Below, piece by piece: positions 56,591-64,000 of a DNA stretch of 64,000 bases; within the stretch, counting starts at the first letter, position 1, and each line of letters opens with the position of its first letter. This stretch comes from Gammaproteobacteria bacterium (lineage in GTDB: Bacteria > Pseudomonadota > Gammaproteobacteria > 21-64-14), in the NCBI GenBank assembly GCA_027013145.1, contig JALUXX010000036.1, forward strand, positions 62,001 through 126,000. The letters are read 5' to 3'. A program made the position numbers and the translations under genes. Below the pieces are notes generated by a model that was given only the letters and a program-made list of their open reading frames with translations, had not been told where the DNA came from and did no database searches.

Positions 56591-56774
56591 CCCGGGCGCT
56601 CGCCGGCCCCGAGCCCGGGGCCGCTCAAGTCGAAGGGCGGTCCGGCCGACCGGGTGGTCGATAGGCACCGCTGCGCGGCGCTGGAGGGCGGACCGCCGAT
56701 CGGCTATCCTGGCGTAGTCGGCCCGCGTGCGGCGGCGCACCGTCCCGACGCAGTGATTCCGTCGAGGTATTCTT

Positions 56775-57950
56775 ATGCTATTCGGACTCTTCCCGCTCCC
56801 GGTCTGGGGCTACGTCCTGGTCGCGCTGCTCCTGACCCACGTCACCATCGCCAGCGTCACCATCTTCCTGCACCGTCATCAGGCCCACCGCGCCGTGGAC
56901 CTCCACCCGTTGGCGAGTCACTTCTTCCGGCTGTGGCTGTGGCTGACGACCGGTATGGTCACGCGCGAGTGGGTGGCGATCCACCGCAAGCACCACGCCC
57001 GCTGCGAGACGGCGGAGGATCCCCACAGCCCGCAGGTCCTCGGGGTCGGCCGGGTGCTCACCCAGGGGGCGGAGTTGTACCGGCGCGCCGCGCGCGACGA
57101 GGACATGCTGCGCCAGTACGGTCACGGGACGCCGTCCGACGCGCTCGAGCGCCGGCTCTACGCGCGCTACCCGAGCCTGGGACCGACGCTGATGCTGGCG
57201 ATCGATCTGTTGCTGTTCGGTCTCGCCGGGATCCCGATCTGGGGGGTGCAGATGATCTGGATCCCCTTCTGGGCTGCGGGCGTGATCAACGGCCTCGGGC
57301 ACTGGTGGGGGTACCGCAACTTCAAGACCGCCGACGCCTCCACCAACCTCTCGCCGGTGGGTCTGCTGATCGGCGGCGAGGAACTGCACAACAACCACCA
57401 CGCCTTCCCGGCCTCGGCCAAGTTCTCCAGCCGCCGCTGGGAGGTGGATCTGGGGTGGTGGTACATCCGCACCCTGAGCCTGCTGCGCCTGGCGCGCATC
57501 CGCAAGGTTGCGCCGCGGCTGCACGTGAACTGGGCCAAGGGACGCGTCGACATGGAGACCCTGCGCGCCGTGATCGCGCATCGCTACCGCGTGATGGCCG
57601 AGTTCGGCTCGCGCGTGGTGCTGCCGATACTGCGCGAGGAGGTGCGCCGCGCCGACCGTTCCTGCCGCGGGCTCTACCGGCGTGCGCGCGGGGCGCTGCT
57701 GCGCGACGAAGCCTTCCTCGACGCCGGCGAGCGCGCCAGTCTGGGGGAGGTCTTCAGCCGCAGCCAGACGCTTCAGGTCGTGTGCGAGTACCGCCGCCGC
57801 CTCCAGGCGCTGTGGGGCCGCTCGAACGCGGCGCCGGAGGGGTTGCTGCGGGGCCTGCAGGACTGGTGCCGCCAGGCGGAGGAGACGGGGATCCAGGCGC
57901 TGCAGGAGTTCGCCGCGCGCCTGCGCGGCTACAGCCTGAGCCCTACTTGA
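56775..57950 (+). CDS. Acyl-CoA/acyl-lipid fatty-acid desaturase
   Basis: A 391-residue membrane di-iron desaturase, probably delta-9 (DesA/DesB-like). Three histidine boxes are visible: HRHQAH near residue 33, HRKHH near residue 71 and HNNHH near residue 203. Hydrophobic segments flank the boxes. The long basic/helical C-terminal region (ending [20 protein letters not shown]) is usual in proteobacterial homologues. It would insert a double bond into membrane acyl chains using oxygen. Its 3' end overlaps rpmG by 8 bp (convergent). Confidence 0.93.
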   Translation: MLFGLFPLPVWGYVLVALLLTHVTIASVTIFLHRHQAHRAVDLHPLASHFFRLWLWLTTGMVTREWVAIHRKHHARCETAEDPHSPQVLGVGRVLTQGAELYRRAARDEDMLRQYGHGTPSDALERRLYARYPSLGPTLMLAIDLLLFGLAGIPIWGVQMIWIPFWAAGVINGLGHWWGYRNFKTADASTNLSPVGLLIGGEELHNNHHAFPASAKFSSRRWEVDLGWWYIRTLSLLRLARIRKVAPRLHVNWAKGRVDMETLRAVIAHRYRVMAEFGSRVVLPILREEVRRADRSCRGLYRRARGALLRDEAFLDAGERASLGEVFSRSQTLQVVCEYRRRLQALWGRSNAAPEGLLRGLQDWCRQAEETGIQALQEFAARLRGYSLSPT

Positions 57951-58098
57951 TCTTGGCTTCCTTGTAGAGGACGTGCTTGCGCACGACCGGGTCGTACTTC
58001 TTGCGCTCGAGCTTATCCGGCGTGTTGCGCTTGTTTTTGTTGGTGGTGTAGTAGTGCCCGGTGCCCGCACTGGATACCAGTTTGATCTTCTCGCGCAC
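57943..58098 (-). CDS. rpmG: 50S ribosomal protein bL33
   Basis: A 51-residue basic protein ([19 protein letters not shown] start, then [16 protein letters not shown] and [10 protein letters not shown]). The start codon is GTG at 58098, with AGGAGT seven bases upstream. It has no zinc-binding cysteine ribbon, so it is the Cys-minus form. Follows rpmB by 79 bp. Confidence 0.97.
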   Translation of the reverse strand: MREKIKLVSSAGTGHYYTTNKNKRNTPDKLERKKYDPVVRKHVLYKEAKIK

Positions 58099-58177
58099 GA
58101 CGCAGACTCCTGAAAGATAAAAGAAAACGTTGGGAAAACGTTCGGCGGAAGCTCGATCGCCGGCCGCTGCGCCGGGT

Positions 58178-58414
58178 TCAGACCCTCTCGCCGCGCGCGC
58201 GCAGGTCCGCGAGCACCCGGTCGATTCCCAGCTTGTCGATCACCCGCATGCCCTGGCTGGAGACCCGCAGGCGCACCCAGCGCCGCTCGCTCTCCACCCA
58301 GAAGCGCTGGTAGTGGAGATTGGGCAGGAAGCGCCGCCGCGTCTTGTTGTTCGCGTGCGACACGTTGTTACCGGTGGTGGGACCCTTGCCGGTCACCTGG
58401 CAGACCCTGGACAT
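58178..58414 (-). CDS. rpmB: 50S ribosomal protein bL28
   Basis: A 78-residue ribosomal protein: [37 protein letters not shown], and KGIDRV-like tail ([17 protein letters not shown]). ATG at 58414. First of the rpmB-rpmG pair. The REP array 3 lies upstream. Confidence 0.98.
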   Translation of the reverse strand: MSRVCQVTGKGPTTGNNVSHANNKTRRRFLPNLHYQRFWVESERRWVRLRVSSQGMRVIDKLGIDRVLADLRARGERV

Positions 58415-58541
58415 GCTTGCCGACCCCGATTTCCGCTGGCTGCGTGAGCCGGTCTTTATAGCAGAGGGGCGGCCGCGGGACAAGCCGCGCGCCGGTGGGC
58501 CGGCGCTGCGGGTCGGTGCGACATGGTTCGGATCCGGCGTC

Positions 58542-58793
58542 GCCGGCGGGCCGAGGCCCGCCCTACGCGTGCCCGCGTCGGTATGGGGGGTTGTAGGGCC
58601 GGGCTTGCCCGGCCGAGGTCGTTAGCCGTCCCGACGTCGCATTTATCGGCATCGCCGGCGGGCCGAGGCCCGCCCTACGCGTGCCCGCGTCGGTATGGGG
58701 GGGTGGTGTAGGGCCGGGCTTGCCCGGCCGAGGTCGTTAGCCGTCCCGACGTCGCATTTATCGGCGTCGTCGGCGGGGCGAGCCGCGCCCTAC
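58542..58793. repeat. REP/REPIN-like array 3
   Basis: A right-hand half copy (58542-58566) is followed by full inverted pairs at 58593-58678 and 58708-58793. They have the same GTAG-headed hairpins and nearly the same spacer (GTCCCGACGTCGCATTT) as array 1, which lies 50 kb away, whereas array 2 has diverged. The final CTAC contains the complement of the radC stop codon. Confidence 0.82.
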
Positions 58794-59464
58794 AACAGGC
58801 CGCGCTCGGCGAAGGAGACCGCCTCGCGGTCACCGATCACCAGGTGATCGAGGACGCGGATGTCGACCAGGTCCAGGGCCTCGCGCAGGCGCCGGGTGAG
58901 GGCCTCGTCGGCGCGACTCGGTTCGGCGACCCCCGAGGGATGGTTGTGCGCAAGGATCACCGCCGCGGCGTGGACCTCGAGCGCCCGGCGCACGACCTCG
59001 CGCGGGTGGACGCTGGCGGCGGCCAGGGTGCCGAAGAACAGCTCCTCGTAGGCGATCACGCGGTGGCGGGTGTCGAGGAACAGGCAGGCGAAGACCTCGC
59101 GCCGGTGCCCGCACATCCGCGCCAGGAGGTAGCGGCGGGTGTCGGCGGGGTTGCGCAACGCCGCCTCCCGGGCGAGGCCGGCCTCGAGGTAGCGGCGCGC
59201 CAGCTCGAGCGCCGCCTGGAACTGGACGAACTTGGCGTCGCCGAGGCCGGGCGCGGCGCACAGCCGCCCGCGCGGTGCGTCGAGGAGGGCGCGCAGGCCG
59301 CCGAACTCGCTCAGCAGGGCGCGCGCGAGATCGACGGCGCTGCCGCCGCGGCGCCCGGTGCGCAGGAGCACGGCGAGCAGTTCCGCGTCCGAGAGCGCCC
59401 CGGCGCCGCGCAACAGGAGTTTTTCCCGCGGCCGTTCGGCCGCCGGCCAGTCGCGGATCGACAT
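58790..59464 (-). CDS. radC: RadC/MPN-domain protein
   Basis: A 224-residue protein with an N-terminal helix-hairpin-helix part ([30 protein letters not shown]) and the JAMM-like MPN+ metallo-domain ([39 protein letters not shown]). It is related to DNA repair/genome maintenance, but its biochemical role is unclear. The TAG stop comes from REP array 3. Divergent from coaBC, as in many gammaproteobacteria. Confidence 0.96.
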   Translation of the reverse strand: MSIRDWPAAERPREKLLLRGAGALSDAELLAVLLRTGRRGGSAVDLARALLSEFGGLRALLDAPRGRLCAAPGLGDAKFVQFQAALELARRYLEAGLAREAALRNPADTRRYLLARMCGHRREVFACLFLDTRHRVIAYEELFFGTLAAASVHPREVVRRALEVHAAAVILAHNHPSGVAEPSRADEALTRRLREALDLVDIRVLDHLVIGDREAVSFAERGLL

Positions 59465-59607
59465 CGGCGCCACCTCCCTGTGGCCGGGTTCCCGAACCGC
59501 GATTGTAGCCGCAGGGCACGGTCGGGCGACAGCGCCGGTCGCGTTACGGCGCCGCCCGGCGCCCATCGGGGTTTCTGGTACACTCTCTGGCGCGGACGGG
59601 GGCGGCG

Positions 59608-60840
59608 ATGGACGTGTTGGCCGACAAGCGGATCCTGATCGGGGTGAGCGGCGGCATCGCCGCCTACAAGGCGTGCGATCTGGTGCGGCGCCTGCGCGAG
59701 GCGGGGGCCGAGGTGCGCGTGGTCATGACCGCGGCGGCCGCCGAATTCGTCGCCCCGCTGACCTTTCAGGCCCTCTCCGGCCATCCGGTGCACCGCGCCC
59801 TCCTCGACGCCGATGCCGAGGCCGCCATGGGCCACATTCGCCTGGCGCGCTGGGCCGACGCGATCCTGGTCGCCCCGGCCACCGCCGACACCGTGGCGCG
59901 TCTCGCCCACGGGCGCGCCGACGACCTGCTCGCGGCCGTGTGCCTGGCGACCACCGCCCCGCTGGCGCTCGCGCCGGCGATGAACCACGCCATGTGGGCG
60001 CACCCGGCCACACAGGCCAACTGCGCCTCCCTGACCGCGCGCGGGGTGCATCTGTGGGGGCCGGCCGAGGGCGATCTCGCCTGCGGCGAGCAGGGTGCCG
60101 GCCGGATGCTGGAGCCCGCGGACCTGATCGCGCGCCTGGCGGGGTTGTTCGCCAGGGGGGCGCTCACCGGGACCACGGTCCTGGTGACCGCGGGTCCGAC
60201 GCGCGAGGCGCTCGATCCGGTGCGCTACCTGACCAACCGCAGCAGCGGGCGCATGGGCTACGCACTGGCCGCGGCGGCCGCGGAGGCCGGCGCGCGCGTG
60301 ATCCTCGTGAGCGGCCCCACGACGCTGGAGCCGCCGGCGCGCGTACGGCGGGTGGAGGTCGAGAGCGCCGCGCAGATGCACGCCGCGGTGCTCGAGCATG
60401 TGGCCGCGGCCGACATCTTCATCGCCGCCGCCGCGGTGGCCGACTACACGGCGGCGCCGGCGGCGCACAAGATCAAGAAGGGCGCGCAGCCCTGGACGCT
60501 GCGGCTGACGCGCACCGCGGACATCCTCGCCGAGGTCGCGGCCCGGCCGCACCCGCCGTTCACGGTCGGCTTCGCCGCCGAGACCGAGCGGGTGGTGGAG
60601 AATGCGCGTGCCAAGCGCATGCGCAAAGGGCTCGACCTGGTCGCCGCCAACCTCGTCGGGGATGGACGCGGCTTCGGTGATGTCGACAGCGCCCTCGAGG
60701 TCGTCTGGGAAGGCGGGGGGACCTCGTTGCCGCAGGCCCCGAAGGCGCGCCTCGCCCGCAGTCTGATCGCACTCGTCGCGGAACGTTATCATGACAAGAA
60801 CCGTACAGCTCAAGATTCTCGATCCCAGGATCGGGCGTGA
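59608..60840 (+). CDS. coaBC: Bifunctional PPC decarboxylase / PPC synthetase
   Basis: A 410-residue enzyme for two coenzyme A steps. The N-terminal flavin-dependent CoaC domain shows [19 protein letters not shown] and [14 protein letters not shown]; the C-terminal CoaB domain shows [21 protein letters not shown] and KIKKG. ATG at 59608 is the sensible start. Its 3' end overlaps the dut start by 50 bp in another frame. Confidence 0.97.
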   Translation: MDVLADKRILIGVSGGIAAYKACDLVRRLREAGAEVRVVMTAAAAEFVAPLTFQALSGHPVHRALLDADAEAAMGHIRLARWADAILVAPATADTVARLAHGRADDLLAAVCLATTAPLALAPAMNHAMWAHPATQANCASLTARGVHLWGPAEGDLACGEQGAGRMLEPADLIARLAGLFARGALTGTTVLVTAGPTREALDPVRYLTNRSSGRMGYALAAAAAEAGARVILVSGPTTLEPPARVRRVEVESAAQMHAAVLEHVAAADIFIAAAAVADYTAAPAAHKIKKGAQPWTLRLTRTADILAEVAARPHPPFTVGFAAETERVVENARAKRMRKGLDLVAANLVGDGRGFGDVDSALEVVWEGGGTSLPQAPKARLARSLIALVAERYHDKNRTAQDSRSQDRA

Positions 60841-61249
60841 CCTCCCGCTGCCGGACTACGCCACCGCCGGCGCCGCCGGACTCGACCTGCGCGCCTGTAT
60901 CGATGCACCGCTCACGCTCGTGCCGGGCGCGACCGCGCTCATCCCCACGGGGATCGCGATCCATATCGAGGATCCGGCGCTGGCGGCGGTGCTGCTGCCG
61001 CGCTCGGGGCTCGGGCACAAGCACGGCATCGTCCTCGGCAACCTCGTGGGCTTGATCGACTCCGACTATCAGGGGCAGGTGTTCGTCTCCTGCTGGAACC
61101 GCGGCACCGCGCCGTTCACCATCGAAGTCGGCGAGCGGGTGGCGCAGATGGTGTTCGTGCCGGTGGTGCAGGCGCGCTTCGAGCGCGTCGAGGAATTCGC
61201 GCAGAGCGCGCGCGGGGCCGGGGGCTTCGGCCACTCCGGGCGCCTGTGA
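60791..61249 (+). CDS. dut: dUTP pyrophosphatase
   Basis: A 152-residue trimeric dUTPase that lowers dUTP and provides dUMP. Motifs: AGLDLRAC near 28, [12 protein letters not shown] near 74, [18 protein letters not shown], and the C-terminal P-loop-like [10 protein letters not shown]. The start [15 protein letters not shown] at 60791 matches the E. coli form, so the 50-bp overlap with coaBC is likely real, implying translational coupling. Confidence 0.97.
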   Translation: MTRTVQLKILDPRIGRDLPLPDYATAGAAGLDLRACIDAPLTLVPGATALIPTGIAIHIEDPALAAVLLPRSGLGHKHGIVLGNLVGLIDSDYQGQVFVSCWNRGTAPFTIEVGERVAQMVFVPVVQARFERVEEFAQSARGAGGFGHSGRL

Positions 61250-61292
61250 GCGGGCGGCGCGCGCCGTTGGTATTCAGGGGGCAGGCTTGGCG

Positions 61293-63612
<2,320 letters not shown>

Positions 63613-63658
63613 GCGGCCCCGTGGGGCGGCGGTCCGACCGGGCGCGGGGCGCGCGGGG

Positions 63659-64000
63659 GTGAACGTCCTCGAACAGGGGCTGCTGTTCGCGATCGCCCTC
63701 GGCGCCAACACCTTCTCGGCCTTTTCCGGCGGCGGCGCCGGGCTGGTCCAGTTTCCCGCGTTGATCTTTCTCGGCCTGCCGTTTGCGGTCGCCCTGGCGA
63801 CCCACAAGGTGGCCACCGTGGCGCTCGGCCTCGGCGCGACGCTGCGTCACGCGCGCGAGCGCAGTCTGGAGCGCGGCTTCGCGCTGTTCATGCTGGCGGT
63901 GGGGATCCCGGGGGTCGTGCTCGGGGCCGGGGTGGTGCTGCACGTCCCGGGGCGTCTCGCGGAGATCGCGCTCGGGGTCCTGACACTGGGGCTGGGCCTG
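63659..64000 (+). CDS. TauE/SafE-family exporter (3' end outside window)
   Basis: The first 114 codons of a membrane protein of the sulfite/organosulfonate exporter TauE/SafE family. GTG start, first segment LLFAIALGANTFSAFSGGGAG with the SGGGAGLVQFP loop and later FLGLPFAVALATHKVATVALG, family-like. Three to four membrane segments are visible before the edge. In a sulfite oxidiser export of sulfite or related anions is a reasonable inference; many members have unknown substrates. Confidence 0.82.
   Translation, partial: MNVLEQGLLFAIALGANTFSAFSGGGAGLVQFPALIFLGLPFAVALATHKVATVALGLGATLRHARERSLERGFALFMLAVGIPGVVLGAGVVLHVPGRLAEIALGVLTLGLGL

Noticed and set aside
54422-56740. Upstream extension of the ABC ATPase frame (773 extra codons)
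   Set aside because: It runs antisense through hyuA; the conserved ATPase start is at 54421.

Overview
The window is GC-rich chromosomal DNA of a sulfur-oxidising, probably autotrophic gammaproteobacterium. The main evidence is a sat-aprB-aprA operon (reverse dissimilatory APS pathway, sulfite to sulfate) facing the end of dabA (inorganic-carbon accumulation), together with gammaproteobacterial gene orders such as rpsU-yqeY-dnaG-rpoD, hisBHAF-hisI-hisE-tatABC, rpmB-rpmG and radC/coaBC-dut-algC-argB. Order or genus cannot be fixed from this sequence; high-GC Chromatiales or Acidiferrobacterales-like lineages would fit.

Layout. 1-7.3 kb: 3' part of dabA, then on the minus strand sat, aprB, aprA and a YkgJ-type cysteine-cluster gene, with hairpins between genes. 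7.5-11.3 kb: succinate-semialdehyde dehydrogenase and an NDUFA9-like NAD(P)-binding protein, flanked by two arrays of REP-like palindromes. 11.1-20 kb: aminopeptidase lipoprotein, cca, uppP, a MidA-type methyltransferase, a GGDEF-EAL protein, folK, folB, plsY. 19.8-25.7 kb: tsaD divergent from the macromolecular-synthesis operon rpsU-yqeY-dnaG-rpoD, closed by an 18-bp-stem terminator. 25.7-35.6 kb: ClC channel, a CAU tRNA, then an accessory minus-strand block: beta-barrel protein, FG-GAP surface protein with a possible C-terminal sorting signal, a TIGR03032-like/GNAT fusion, a radical SAM enzyme and a Sel1-repeat lipoprotein. 35.7-41 kb: PAS-GGDEF-EAL protein, a small unknown gene and a PilZ-like protein. 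41-46.5 kb: tatCBA and his genes. 46.7-50.1 kb: an Fnr-type regulator, small membrane proteins, dtd and an orphan periplasmic binding protein. 50.3-54.4 kb: a Gld-like ABC export operon. 54.6-64 kb: HyuA-like protein, fatty-acid desaturase, rpmB/rpmG, radC, coaBC, dut, algC, argB and the start of a TauE/SafE exporter.

How the parts fit: Sat and AprBA would oxidise sulfite to sulfate with ATP gain, DabA would supply bicarbonate for carbon fixation, and a TauE/SafE protein could export sulfite or organosulfonates. Fnr with a complete [4Fe-4S] ligand set suggests oxygen-responsive control. Three c-di-GMP-related genes suggest surface or motility control.

The most distinctive non-coding content is two repeat families. 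One is REPIN-like, made of GTAG-headed hairpins in inverted pairs, at 7.7-8.0, 10.6-11.2 and 58.5-58.8 kb. The other is a roughly 168-bp fully palindromic element at 18.06 and 43.38 kb whose two copies show paired (compensatory) changes. Members of both families sit exactly at gene ends and provide TAG stop codons. The least explained genes are the block at 28.2-34.6 kb.
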